Counted from the stretch's first letter, positions 16,786 through 24,862 are shown. The stretch: DNA of 64,000 nt from M55B112 sp040903745 (GCA_040903745.1 JBBDUV010000006.1:62001-126000), one strand, 5' to 3'. Numbers and translations: made by a program. The notes: a model not told the origin generated them from the letters alone.

Positions 16786-18207
16786 ATGGATACACAAACG
16801 TATGTAGAATCATTGCCACACAAGGTTGCAGATATCAACCTGGCCGAGTATGGAAGAAAAGAGATTGAGATCGCTGAAAAAGAGATGCCCGGACTGATGG
16901 CTATTCGCGAAAAATATGCGGCTGAGAAACCGCTCATGGGTGCGCGGATCATGGGCTCATTGCACATGACCATTCAGACGGCAGTCCTGATTGAGACACT
17001 CGAAGCATTGGGCGCCGATGTCAGATGGGCCAGCTGTAATATATTTTCCACCCAGGATCATGCAGCAGCAGCTATTGCTGCCACCGGCATTCCGGTTTTT
17101 GCATGGAAAGGTGAGACACTGGAGGAGTATTGGTGGTGCACTACACAGGCGCTGTCTTTTCCCGGGGGCAAAGGACCGAACCTGATCGTGGATGATGGGG
17201 GAGACGCCACCCTGATCCTGCACAAAGGCTATGCTGCAGAGAATGATGCAACATTGCTAAATGTACAAGCAAGTAACAGGGAAGAGAAAGTGGTGCTGGC
17301 AACCTTAAAGAAAATATTAGAGGAGGATCCACAAAAGTGGCATAGAGCCGTTGCCGACATGAAAGGAGTTTCCGAAGAGACAACCACAGGCGTTAACAGA
17401 CTTTACCAGATGCTTGAAAAAGGTAAGCTGCTGTTTCCTGCTATCAATGTAAATGACTCTGTTACAAAATCAAAATTCGATAACCTGTATGGATGCCGCG
17501 AATCACTTGCCGATGGAATCAAGAGGGCAACTGACGTTATGATTGCCGGGAAAGTTGTTGTAGTTGCAGGATATGGAGATGTAGGCAAGGGATGTGCCCA
17601 TTCCATGAAGTCATACGGTGCACGGGTAATTGTAACAGAGATCGATCCGATTTGTGCTTTGCAGGCTGTTATGGAGGGATACCAGGTTACCACCCTGGAA
17701 GAAGCACTCTCCGAAGGCAATGTTTTTGTGACCACCACAGGAAATACGGATATTATCACAACAGAGCATATGTCGAAAATGAAAGATCAGGCAATCGTCT
17801 GTAATATCGGTCATTTCGACAATGAGATACAGGTTGACAAACTGGATGCCATGAAAGGTGTGGAGAAGATTAACATTAAACCACAGGTCGATAAGTATAT
17901 CTTCGAGGACGGTCATGCTATCTTTATGCTTGCAGAGGGCAGATTGGTGAACCTGGGATGTGCAACGGGTCACCCTTCCTTTGTAATGAGTAACTCATTC
18001 TCCAATCAGGTGCTGGCCCAGCTTGACCTCTGGAGAAATGAGTATGAACTCGGAGTATATATGCTGTCAAAAAAACTGGATGAAGAGGTTGCACGGCTGC
18101 ACCTGGAACAGTTGGGGGTTAAGCTTACAAAGCTAACAGATGAACAGGCTGCATACCTCGGGGTACCTAAGGAGGGACCGTTCAAGTCAGACCATTACCG
18201 CTACTAA
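16786..18207 (+). CDS. ahcY: Adenosylhomocysteinase
   Basis: Cytosolic NAD-dependent enzyme that splits S-adenosylhomocysteine to adenosine and homocysteine in the methyl cycle. It has 473 residues. Visible are the N-terminal substrate domain with GSLHMTIQTAVLIETL (about 55) and NIFSTQDHAAAAI (about 85), catalytic residues in DDGGDAT (about 140) and SVTKSKFDN (about 225), the NAD-binding Rossmann motif VAGYGDVGKGCAHSMK (about 258), and the C-terminal LGVPKEGPFKSDHYRY tail typical of the family. The length and the insertion in the substrate domain match the longer bacterial/plant-like form. The stop codon is 26 bp from a family A mobile hairpin (18234-18356). Confidence 0.98.
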   Translation: MDTQTYVESLPHKVADINLAEYGRKEIEIAEKEMPGLMAIREKYAAEKPLMGARIMGSLHMTIQTAVLIETLEALGADVRWASCNIFSTQDHAAAAIAATGIPVFAWKGETLEEYWWCTTQALSFPGGKGPNLIVDDGGDATLILHKGYAAENDATLLNVQASNREEKVVLATLKKILEEDPQKWHRAVADMKGVSEETTTGVNRLYQMLEKGKLLFPAINVNDSVTKSKFDNLYGCRESLADGIKRATDVMIAGKVVVVAGYGDVGKGCAHSMKSYGARVIVTEIDPICALQAVMEGYQVTTLEEALSEGNVFVTTTGNTDIITTEHMSKMKDQAIVCNIGHFDNEIQVDKLDAMKGVEKINIKPQVDKYIFEDGHAIFMLAEGRLVNLGCATGHPSFVMSNSFSNQVLAQLDLWRNEYELGVYMLSKKLDEEVARLHLEQLGVKLTKLTDEQAAYLGVPKEGPFKSDHYRY

Positions 18208-18233
18208 TTAGAAGTGTTTGTCTATAAAGCCGG

Positions 18234-18356
18234 AGTGGCTGGATCATAATGTTCGAGAGCAAAGCGCGCAAAAATCTTAAGACGCAGTATACTAATGTAT
18301 TCGAGGATTTAAGATTTTTGCAGCAATGCAGCTATCGGACTTTATGAACAGCCACT
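18234..18356. mobile_element. Family A inverted-repeat element, copy A1 (123 bp)
   Basis: Ends AGTGGCTGGATCATAA and TTTATGAACAGCCACT form terminal inverted repeats. Inside is a second inverted pair (GCAAAAATCTTAAGAC / GATTTAAGATTTTTGC), so the whole unit can fold into one long hairpin. It encodes no protein and lies between convergent ahcY and the lipoprotein at 18355. The stop codon of the latter lies in the terminal repeat. Copy A2 at 36060 is the same sequence in the opposite orientation. MITE/REP-like; the transposase source is not in this window. Confidence 0.75.
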
Positions 18357-18777
18357 AATTATAGACGTGGAGCAGATCGCCTTCAACCACTGAATAATAT
18401 TCGTGTAGTGGAAAGGTTGCGGGTCCTTCGAGCGGATCGGCGCCGTTAAGCAGAAGGTATTTGGATTTGCATTCCGGACAGGTAAATACACCGCTGAAAC
18501 TGGTATCTGCTTCAACGGCTTCATTATGTTCCGGGTAAAGTGTGCAGGTACGGTCGTAAACATGAAACAGTCCGTAATCTTCGCGGTAAACAATAAGGCC
18601 GTTTACACCACCATTAACGAGCGTTGAGGAGTTCGGAGCCGGGTTTCCCAGTTCCGAAATGATATTCAGGTGTAGATTCACGTAAACATAAGGGATCCTG
18701 TATCCCCCGGTATCACATTTCGTTGAGAGAATTACCAGCGGCACAATAAGAAACATTATTTTAACACGTCTTTTCAC
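18355..18777 (-). CDS. Rieske-fold-like lipoprotein with altered metal ligands
   Basis: A 140-residue predicted lipoprotein (hydrophobic N-terminus, lipobox-like STKC, Cys about 21). The C-terminal half resembles small Bacteroidetes Rieske-like lipoproteins: YDRTCTLYPEHNE (about 74), FTCPECKSKYLLLNG (about 97-111) and a GPATFPLHEY end. A true Rieske centre needs CxH and CxxH; here these are CTL and CPEC, so both histidines are missing and three cysteines remain. It may bind another metal such as zinc, or none. The GTG at 18777 gives the full signal peptide, but an in-frame ATG at 18756 is also possible. The stop TAG lies inside element A1. Confidence 0.6.
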   Translation of the reverse strand: MKRRVKIMFLIVPLVILSTKCDTGGYRIPYVYVNLHLNIISELGNPAPNSSTLVNGGVNGLIVYREDYGLFHVYDRTCTLYPEHNEAVEADTSFSGVFTCPECKSKYLLLNGADPLEGPATFPLHEYYSVVEGDLLHVYN

Positions 18778-19203
18778 CTCTATTAATTCTTTATTTAAAC
18801 ACTTGATATATTATACTATAAATATCATTCAAAATATAAGTACCGTGTTGCCTCGCATAATAAAATATTTTCTTTGGTGCTCGGGCTCCTACGCTAAAGC
18901 TACGGCGACAGCGTGCGAGCCCTCATCATCGTACAGTTCGCTACCGGAAAATTTATTGGTTTCACCGAGCTCATCGCCAAGGCGATTTCGGTTCATGTCC
19001 TTTTGTCTTTGCACCGCTGAACCTTTAGCTCATGAGCGCAGCGAATAATAACGCAGTAGTTGGCGTTTTGGCTTCGCCGAGCTCGCAGGCTCGGTTCTTG
19101 CAAAGTTTACCTACAAAGATAGAATACCTGCAGGTTAGTCAATTATTTTTTGTAATTTTAACTTCGTATAACCATTTTTATTGCGTTAAAAAGTCAGAAC
19201 AAG
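18778..19203. other. 426-bp intergenic stretch, mostly dispersed repeats
   Basis: No credible gene is seen here. AT-rich DNA to about 18870 is the upstream region of the minus-strand lipoprotein. From 18875 to 19106 is repeat DNA (separate entry). TATCTTTG on the minus strand (19117-19124) is a stray -7-like box. The end just before 19204 is AT-rich and probably carries the promoter of the following small gene. Confidence 0.6.
18875..19106. repeat. Composite of dispersed hairpin repeats (family D type, copy D3)
   Basis: Starts with the hairpin GCTCGGGCTC...GCGAGCCC and ends with GTTTTGGCTTCGCCGAG...CTCGGTTCTTGC, the unit also found at 951, 24811 and 36466. In between, 33 bases at about 18999-19031 are the exact reverse complement (one terminal mismatch aside) of 24829-24862. 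AATAACGCAG matches the family D core. No open frame in this DNA resembles a protein. Confidence 0.65.
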
Positions 19204-19731
19204 ATGGAATTTGACATTGGAACACTGTTTTATATCCTGATTACGATCATTGCGATTGTGGCAAGTGTTCTTGGTAAAAAGAAAAAACCGGTCGACGGTC
19301 AGCCCTCTTCAGAGGAAGAGAGCGGTCCTTTTGGTTTTTTCAGCAAGCTGGAGAAGCAGATCGGTGGACTGGGGGATGAGAGCAAAGAAGAAGTGCAGCC
19401 GGTTGCAGAAGAGGTGATTTCTGTCGAAAAGCCAGATGATAACCGGATTCAGCAGGATCAGGGCGGTTACGATTGGCAATCAGCTTCCTTTGAAGGAGAT
19501 TCTGCAACATCCGGAAGTTATTACAATGAATTTGAAGGTTTTTATGATGCTGACAAGAAAGAGAATCTGGAATCGATCATTGAAGAGGCTGAAAAGTCTG
19601 CATCAGAAGAGAATCTGGAGGTGATTGACATGGATGATATTACAAATCCCGATTATTTTGAAATTGCAAAGGATTTTGATCTGGGAACTGCTGTAATTTA
19701 TTCAACCATAATAAATAGGAAAGAATACTAA
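19204..19731 (+). CDS. Small membrane-anchored acidic protein, function unknown
   Basis: 175 residues: one N-terminal membrane helix (about 5-22, IGTLFYILITIIAIVASVLG), then a KKKK stop-transfer patch and a long soluble acidic region (about 30-160) rich in Glu, Asp, Ser and Gln with low complexity. I do not recognise a domain. The layout suggests a cytosolic tail tethered to the inner membrane. It stands alone upstream of greA and ends before a clear terminator at 19756. The ATG at 19204 follows a poorly defined ribosome site. Codon use resembles the neighbours, so it is probably a real gene. Confidence 0.65.
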   Translation: MEFDIGTLFYILITIIAIVASVLGKKKKPVDGQPSSEEESGPFGFFSKLEKQIGGLGDESKEEVQPVAEEVISVEKPDDNRIQQDQGGYDWQSASFEGDSATSGSYYNEFEGFYDADKKENLESIIEEAEKSASEENLEVIDMDDITNPDYFEIAKDFDLGTAVIYSTIINRKEY

Positions 19732-19755
19732 AATTTTTTAACTTTGTGTTGTTAA

Positions 19756-19787
19756 AGAGTTCCGTATAGAGCGGGATTCTTTTTTTG
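19756..19787 (+). terminator. Rho-independent terminator upstream of greA
   Basis: AGAGTTCCG (19756-19764) pairs with CGGGATTCT (19772-19780), nine pairs including two G-U, followed by a run of T. It ends the transcript of the small membrane protein and separates it from greA. Confidence 0.8.
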
Positions 19788-19819
19788 TTTTTTATATCAC
19801 TAACCAAACAGAAATAGCT

Positions 19820-20293
19820 ATGTCAAAAGTGTCATATATGACCGAAGATGGACTGGCGAAATTAAAGAAGGAGTTGGATCAGCTCACACGGGTTGAACGT
19901 CCGGCAATTTCAGAGCAAATTGCAGAAGCCAGGGACAAGGGAGACTTGTCTGAAAATGCTGAATATGATGCTGCCAAGGAGGCACAGGGGATGCTAGAGA
20001 TGAAAATTGCCAAGTTGGAGGATCTGATTGCCAATGCCAGGATACTGGATTCATCGAAGATTGATACAAGTACCGTTCAGATCATGAACAGGGTGAAGCT
20101 TAAGAACTGTAAAACCGAAAAGGTTGTTGAGTATACAATTGTATCTGAAAGTGAATCTGATATTAAGGCCGGCAGAATTTCCGTAGAGACACCAATTGCC
20201 CGCGGACTGCTTGGTAAAAAGGTTGGAGAGGTTGCTGATATTAGTGTCCCCTCCGGTAGTATGTCTTTCGAGATCATGGAAATATCCATCTAA
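19820..20293 (+). CDS. greA: Transcription elongation factor GreA
   Basis: Rescues backtracked RNA polymerase by stimulating transcript cleavage. At 157 residues it is the normal length: an N-terminal coiled coil (about 8-75) with the acidic tip in DKGDLSENAEYDAAKE (about 37-52), then a C-terminal FKBP-like domain ending in VPSGSMSFEIMEISI. It is followed after 11 bp by the HIT gene, so the two are likely co-transcribed. All family features are intact. Confidence 0.97.
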   Translation: MSKVSYMTEDGLAKLKKELDQLTRVERPAISEQIAEARDKGDLSENAEYDAAKEAQGMLEMKIAKLEDLIANARILDSSKIDTSTVQIMNRVKLKNCKTEKVVEYTIVSESESDIKAGRISVETPIARGLLGKKVGEVADISVPSGSMSFEIMEISI

Positions 20294-20304
20294 AAATTCA
20301 TATT

Positions 20305-20703
20305 ATGGCCTCAATTTTCACAAAGATCATTCAGGGTGATATTCCCTGCTACAAGATCGCAGAGGATGACCGGTTCTTTGCCTTCCTCGATATTAATCCC
20401 CTTGCAAAAGGTCACACACTTGTTGTTCCGAAGGTTGAAGTTGATTATATATTTGATCTTGATGAAGAGCTGCTGGGTGATATGATGAAATTTGCAAAAA
20501 AAGTGGCTTTGGCGATCGACGCATCCATGGAGTGTAAGCGAGTTGGGATCGCTGTATTAGGGCTTGAAGTTCCTCACGCGCATATCCATCTCTGCCCGAT
20601 CAATGACCTCTACGATATCGAATTCAGTCGACCGAAGCTGAAATTATCCCGTGAGGAATTTGAGAAGATCGCTGAAGCCATCTCACAAAAAGTGATTTTG
20701 TAA
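20305..20703 (+). CDS. HIT family nucleotide-binding hydrolase
   Basis: 132-residue histidine-triad protein, probably a purine nucleoside phosphoramidase or dinucleotide hydrolase. The N-terminus FTKIIQGDIPCYKIAEDD and the catalytic triad HAHIHLCP (about residues 93-100) are the family hallmarks. HxHxH followed by LxP is normal in this branch. It lies 11 bp after greA, a common pairing in Bacteroidetes, and converges on ruvC with a 37-bp gap. Substrate unknown. Confidence 0.92.
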   Translation: MASIFTKIIQGDIPCYKIAEDDRFFAFLDINPLAKGHTLVVPKVEVDYIFDLDEELLGDMMKFAKKVALAIDASMECKRVGIAVLGLEVPHAHIHLCPINDLYDIEFSRPKLKLSREEFEKIAEAISQKVIL

Positions 20704-20740
20704 CTTTTCAGGGTTCTCTGAACAGGCATTCCAAGGAAAA

Positions 20741-21295
20741 TCATTTCACCCTGCCGGGGTTGTTTCTTATGAAATCACCCCAGCTCTTCGCACTATTCTT
20801 TTTTAGCGGAGAGGAATTTTCATAGAAATGACATACCGCCACTGCGAGTCCGTCAGTAGCATCAAGATTATCGGGCATATCAGGTATGCTGAACATTCTT
20901 TCAAGCATGGCCGACACCTGTTCTTTGGATGCCTGTCCAACCCCCGTAATAGAGAGTTTTATCTTTCGGGGCGCATATTCAAACACGGGTAAATCCTTTA
21001 ATAGGGCTGCAGAGATGGCTGCACCCTGCGCCCGTCCGAGCTTGAGCATGGATTGTACATTCTTCCCGTAAAAAGGTGCTTCGATGGCGAGTTCTACCGG
21101 ATCATAGTTCTCAATCAATTTAATGGTGGTTTTGAATATTGCATTCAACTTCATGTAATGATCACCCTCCTTCCGGATGTCAAGCACACCCATATCAATG
21201 TAACGGGGTTCTTTTCCTGCAGCGTTCACCACTCCAAACCCCATCATGTTCGTTCCCGGGTCTATGCCAAGTATGATCCTGTCAGATTGCACCAT
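20741..21295 (-). CDS. ruvC: Holliday junction resolvase RuvC
   Basis: Endonuclease that cuts Holliday junctions in recombinational repair. In its 184 residues the four catalytic acidic positions are visible: Asp in LGIDPGTNMMGFG (about 10), Glu in AIEAPFYGKNVQSM (about 70), and the Asp pair near the C-terminus in NLDATDGLAVAVCH (about 143-146). It overlaps the end of the upstream DMT transporter gene by 14 bp, which suggests translational coupling. No ruvA or ruvB nearby. Confidence 0.96.
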   Translation of the reverse strand: MVQSDRIILGIDPGTNMMGFGVVNAAGKEPRYIDMGVLDIRKEGDHYMKLNAIFKTTIKLIENYDPVELAIEAPFYGKNVQSMLKLGRAQGAAISAALLKDLPVFEYAPRKIKLSITGVGQASKEQVSAMLERMFSIPDMPDNLDATDGLAVAVCHFYENSSPLKKNSAKSWGDFIRNNPGRVK

Positions 21296-22184
21296 TTTTT
21301 ACCTTTGTACTGTTCTGAATTATTATCCCCGTAACCACGAGAATTATTCCAAAGATAGTGGAAATATAGATGCTTTCACCGAGGATTAAATAGACGAAGA
21401 TCAGGTTTACGAACGGTGCAATAAAAACCAGGTTGGATATTTTTGCAGTTGTGCCTGAGAGTTGAAGCGCTTTCAGCCATAGGATGAAAGAAAATCCCAT
21501 TTCAAATATGCCAATATAGGCAGCTGCTGTCCAGGCTTCTTTTCCTTCAGGAAGCCCCGGATCCCTTAACATTGCCCCTACAAGAAGGTATAGTGAGGAA
21601 AAGGCAAAGATGAGGAAGAGTCCCAGGACATCGTCCAGCCTGCTTTTCATGTTCAATATCCAGTAAAATGACCAGAGAACAGCTGTAGAGAGGGCCAGCA
21701 ATACCCCCTTGAAATTGGAATTTTCGCTGAAAAGTGTTCCCCCCTGTAATGATAACACGATCACACCGGTAAAGCTGATGATCATGGAGACAATGCTTAA
21801 CCATCCAATCTTTTGTCTCAGCAGGGGGATGGAGATGAGTACCAGTACAATGGGCCAGACCATGTTCAGGGGTTGTGCAACCTGGCCCGGCAGAAGGTCA
21901 TATGCACGGAACAGGACCAGGTAATAAAAGGCCGGATTGAGTATTCCCAGAAGTGCCGTTCGAAGCAGGTCTCTTCTTTTCAGGGAGCGAAAAAGTTTAA
22001 TTTTTCCCTGGGCAAGGACCGTTATCCCTAGTACGATGGTTGATACCAGTGCGGCACCGGTAACCATCTGGTAGTTGTCCTGGTATTTTAGTCCGAGTTT
22101 GAAGGCGGTGGGAACGGTCGACCAGAACAGCACCGCAGTGAGTGCAAATAAATAGGCTTTTTTCTGATTGCTGAAACGACCCAA
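21282..22184 (-). CDS. DMT-superfamily (EamA) transporter
   Basis: 300-residue inner-membrane protein with about ten membrane helices in two EamA repeats (about 12-140 and 150-290), the drug/metabolite transporter layout; substrate unknown, often metabolite export. The start is a TTG at 22184: no ATG occurs before residue 40, which would destroy helix 1, and AGAGGAG lies just upstream of the TTG. It begins 10 bp after serS and overlaps ruvC by 14 bp, so serS-DMT-ruvC is likely one operon. A second, different EamA protein is at 41394. Confidence 0.88.
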   Translation of the reverse strand: MGRFSNQKKAYLFALTAVLFWSTVPTAFKLGLKYQDNYQMVTGAALVSTIVLGITVLAQGKIKLFRSLKRRDLLRTALLGILNPAFYYLVLFRAYDLLPGQVAQPLNMVWPIVLVLISIPLLRQKIGWLSIVSMIISFTGVIVLSLQGGTLFSENSNFKGVLLALSTAVLWSFYWILNMKSRLDDVLGLFLIFAFSSLYLLVGAMLRDPGLPEGKEAWTAAAYIGIFEMGFSFILWLKALQLSGTTAKISNLVFIAPFVNLIFVYLILGESIYISTIFGIILVVTGIIIQNSTKVKNGAI

Positions 22185-22194
22185 AGCTCCTCTT

Positions 22195-23472
22195 TTATTG
22201 TATGATCTTGTCTGTTCCCATTAGGTTTCTCAATATCTTCGGAACAACAATGCCTTCTTTGGTCTGGTTGTTTTCCAGTAGTGCGGCAACGATCCGGGGC
22301 AGCGCCAGTGCACTGCCATTCAGCGTATGAGCGAGTACCGGCTTTTTCTCACCCCTCTTCTTATACCTAAGTTTCAGCCGGTTGGCCTGGAAGGATTCAA
22401 AATTAGAAACTGAGCTAACTTCCAGCCATTTATCCTGTGCAGCTGCATATACTTCAAAATCGTACGTCATGGCCGAGGTAAAACCAAGGTCTCCACCACA
22501 TAGTCTGACGATCCTGTATGGAAGCTGAAGATCGTTAATAAGGGATTCAACATGACTTACCATCTCTTCAAGAGCAGTGTAGCTGTTTTCGGGCGATTGG
22601 ATCTGTACGATTTCTACCTTGTCGAACTGGTGTACCCTGTTTAGTCCCCTCACATCTTTCCCGTATGAACCGGCCTCTCTTCTGAAGCAGGGTGTGTAGG
22701 CAGTGTTTTTTATAGGAAGTTGCGTCTCTTCGAGAATGACATCACGGTAAATATTGGTAACAGGAACTTCAGCGGTGGGGATCAGGTAAAATTCGTCTGA
22801 CTGCACATGGTACATCTGTCCCTCCTTATCGGGCAGTTGTCCGGTACCAAACCCTGAGTCGGCATTCACCATCAGTGGAGGCAGTATCTCAGTGTATCCT
22901 GCATCAATATTGCGGTCCAGAAAAAATGAGATAAGCGCTCTTTGGAACCGAGCTCCAGCTCCTTTATAAACAGGAAATCCTGCTCCTGTTAGTTTCACTC
23001 CGAGATCGAAATCGATCAGATCATACTCCTTTGCAATTTCCCAGTGGGGTTTGGTATCTCCGGCGAGAACCGGCATTTCACCTCCCTCACGGATGGTTTG
23101 GTTATCGACTTCAGAGCTACCCGGAGGAACCAGTTCATTAGGGATGTTGGGAATTAATACCAGGAGGTCATTGATCTGACCAGTGGCTTTATGCATACCG
23201 GCAGATAGTTCATTGATCGAATTTTTGATCTCGGCGGTCCGCTGTCTGGCCTGGTTGCCCTTTTCATTTTCACCATTTTTAAACAGCTGTCCGATCTCTT
23301 TGCTGATCTGGTTCATTTCGGCCTGGAGTTCATTCACTTTCGATTGGTTTTCCCGGCGTATCAGATCTGCTTCAAGCAATTTGTCTATGGTTTGTGCTGC
23401 GTCAAAATTTCTGACCCTGAGTTGTTGGATCGCAATTTCGCGGTTCTCTCTGATGTAGGGTAATGTAAGCAT
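22195..23472 (-). CDS. serS: Seryl-tRNA synthetase
   Basis: Charges tRNA-Ser. At 425 residues, the N-terminal long antiparallel coiled coil (about 30-105) is followed by the class II catalytic core: motif 2 region YTPCFRREAGSYGKDVRGLNR (about 265-285) and motif 3 NGSALALPRIVAALLEN (about 387-403). The complete family length is present. The start ATG at 23472 lies only about 12 bases downstream (in its own direction) of the U-tract of the rplU-rpmA terminator, so the 5' leader must be very short or transcription must read through the terminator. Confidence 0.97.
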   Translation of the reverse strand: MLTLPYIRENREIAIQQLRVRNFDAAQTIDKLLEADLIRRENQSKVNELQAEMNQISKEIGQLFKNGENEKGNQARQRTAEIKNSINELSAGMHKATGQINDLLVLIPNIPNELVPPGSSEVDNQTIREGGEMPVLAGDTKPHWEIAKEYDLIDFDLGVKLTGAGFPVYKGAGARFQRALISFFLDRNIDAGYTEILPPLMVNADSGFGTGQLPDKEGQMYHVQSDEFYLIPTAEVPVTNIYRDVILEETQLPIKNTAYTPCFRREAGSYGKDVRGLNRVHQFDKVEIVQIQSPENSYTALEEMVSHVESLINDLQLPYRIVRLCGGDLGFTSAMTYDFEVYAAAQDKWLEVSSVSNFESFQANRLKLRYKKRGEKKPVLAHTLNGSALALPRIVAALLENNQTKEGIVVPKILRNLMGTDKIIQ

Positions 23473-23483
23473 ATAATCGTATG

Positions 23484-23528
23484 AAATAAAAAACCTGTAA
23501 TCTGCTATAAAGGTAGCCGATTACAGGT
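23484..23528 (-). terminator. Rho-independent terminator after rpmA, just ahead of serS
   Basis: On the minus strand ACCTGTAATC (23528-23519) pairs perfectly with GATTACAGGT (23502-23493) and is followed by TTTTTT. It ends the rplU-rpmA transcript. It also forms nearly the whole serS leader and could act as an attenuator. Confidence 0.85.
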
Positions 23529-23560
23529 AAATTTCTTTGAAATTTTTCTATTTTATCGTC

Positions 23561-23821
23561 TTAATTTTCAAGCGGCTCTATGGAGACAAAAGATTTATTG
23601 TTCGACTTTTTCTGGTATTTCACCTTTCCATCAGCCAATGCAAAGAGGGTATGATCCTTTCCCATGCCCACATTCAAGCCGGCACTGTGAACGGTTCCTC
23701 TTTGCCGTACGATGATATTTCCAGCAACAACATTCTGTCCGCCGAAAATTTTAATTCCGAGTCTTTTGCTTTCCGATTCGCGACCGTTTCTTGAACTACC
23801 GGCTCCTTTCTTGTGTGCCAT
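23561..23821 (-). CDS. rpmA: Ribosomal protein L27
   Basis: 86-residue large-subunit protein located near the peptidyl-transferase centre. The N-terminus MAHKKGAGSSRNGRESESKR is diagnostic and lacks the cleavable leader seen in Firmicutes. GQNVVAGNIIVRQRGT follows at about 30. It lies 27 bp after rplU in the usual rplU-rpmA order, and a strong terminator follows. Confidence 0.98.
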   Translation of the reverse strand: MAHKKGAGSSRNGRESESKRLGIKIFGGQNVVAGNIIVRQRGTVHSAGLNVGMGKDHTLFALADGKVKYQKKSNNKSFVSIEPLEN

Positions 23822-23848
23822 ATCTTAAATTTTATTTGTTTCCGTTAT

Positions 23849-24520
23849 TTATTCTTTGTCAGCAGCCTTCTCTCCACCTTCACTTTTCTTTGCTGAAGGC
23901 TTTTTGGGGTTAGCAGCCGATTTGGTAGCTGCTGTCTTCTTTTCCGTTGCGCTTTTTGCTGCAGGTTTTTTAGCCGTTGGTTTTTCAGCTGTTGATGCTT
24001 TTTCAGCCGCCGGCTTCTTAGCTGCCGGTTTTTTCGCTGTTGATGCTTTCTCAACAGCCGGCTTCTTCTCAATGTCGGCTTTTGGTGCAGCAGTAGCCGC
24101 AGTTTTCAGTGTAGTGCCAGCTTTCTGTTTAGCAGTAGGCTTTTTTCCAGCGGCTTTAGGTGCTTCTTTTTTCTCTTCAGCAACTTTGGCAGCTGGTTTT
24201 TTGGCAGCTTTCTCGTTTATTTCAGTAATCTCAATCCTGGTTAAATACTGTCTGTGGCCATTCAGTTTCTTGTAGCCTTTCCTTCTTTTCTTCTTAAAAA
24301 CCAAAACCTTATCTCCCTTCACATGCTCTACAACCTTTGCTGAAACAGCGGCATCCTTTATGACCGGATCTCCAATTGAGATTTTTCCTTCATTTTCAAT
24401 AAGCAACACCTTGTCAAAAGAGATTTCTGATCCGGCATCACCCTCCAGCCTGTGCACAAACAGTTTCTTATCTTTTTCAACTTTAAACTGCTGTCCGGCA
24501 ATATCAACGATTGCGTACAT
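23849..24520 (-). CDS. rplU: Ribosomal protein L21 with long Lys/Ala-rich C-terminal tail
   Basis: The first ~103 residues are a normal L21 (MYAIVDIAGQQFKVEKDK..., GDKVLVFKKKRRKGYKKLNGHRQ, TRIEITEI). The protein is 223 residues, about 120 longer than most bacterial L21. The extra part is a low-complexity basic tail of Lys, Ala, Pro, Glu and Thr with repeated KPAA/AEKAST units. Such tails exist in some Bacteroidetes L21 and may bind rRNA or other polyanions; the repeat DNA is internally similar and prone to slippage. A strong Bacteroidetes promoter lies upstream. Co-transcribed with rpmA. Confidence 0.95.
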   Translation of the reverse strand: MYAIVDIAGQQFKVEKDKKLFVHRLEGDAGSEISFDKVLLIENEGKISIGDPVIKDAAVSAKVVEHVKGDKVLVFKKKRRKGYKKLNGHRQYLTRIEITEINEKAAKKPAAKVAEEKKEAPKAAGKKPTAKQKAGTTLKTAATAAPKADIEKKPAVEKASTAKKPAAKKPAAEKASTAEKPTAKKPAAKSATEKKTAATKSAANPKKPSAKKSEGGEKAADKE

Positions 24521-24556
24521 TATCTGTTAATTTTCAGTGATTTCAAATTCGGTCTG

Positions 24557-24588
24557 CAAAGATAGAAAAGTTTGTAAGATATGACAAA
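24557..24588 (-). promoter_or_regulatory. rplU-rpmA promoter with -33 TTTG and -7 TATCTTTG
   Basis: On the minus strand TTTG (24588-24585) and TATCTTTG (24564-24557) are separated by 20 bases, an exact match to the Bacteroidetes sigma promoter TTTG-N(19-21)-TAnnTTTG. It is the best promoter in the window. Confidence 0.8.
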
Positions 24589-24700
24589 AAAATACCAAAA
24601 AATATTTTGCGGGGAAACCAATTGTGGATGGTTTTGTAATTCTGCTGTAAAGAATGATTAAAATAAGGCTATTATTTCTGTGATTGCTTTGTAAAAATTC

Positions 24701-24708
24701 TAATTTTG
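24701..24708 (+). promoter_or_regulatory. Possible -7 box (TAATTTTG) for the bifunctional nuclease gene
   Basis: Fits TAnnTTTG but would give a leader of about 195 bases that includes the repeat at 24809. No TTTG at -33. Confidence 0.3.
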
Positions 24709-24808
24709 CTGAGGTTACATCTTTATGAGGTATATTGCAGTTGTAAGCAAGCGGAATTATTGCATGCAGCTAAAGAAATATGAACCCCTCATCATTGGGA
24801 ATAGATAT

Positions 24809-24862
24809 TTGGCTTCGCCGAGCTAAAGGTTCAGCGGTGCAAAGACAAAAGGGAATGAATAA
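24809..24862. repeat. Dispersed hairpin fragment, inverted match to 18999-19031
   Basis: Begins TTTGGCTTCGCCGAG as in other family D units and continues GAGCTAAAGGTTCAGCGG. The stretch 24829-24862 is the reverse complement of 18999-19031. It lies in the leader region of the bifunctional nuclease gene. Confidence 0.65.
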
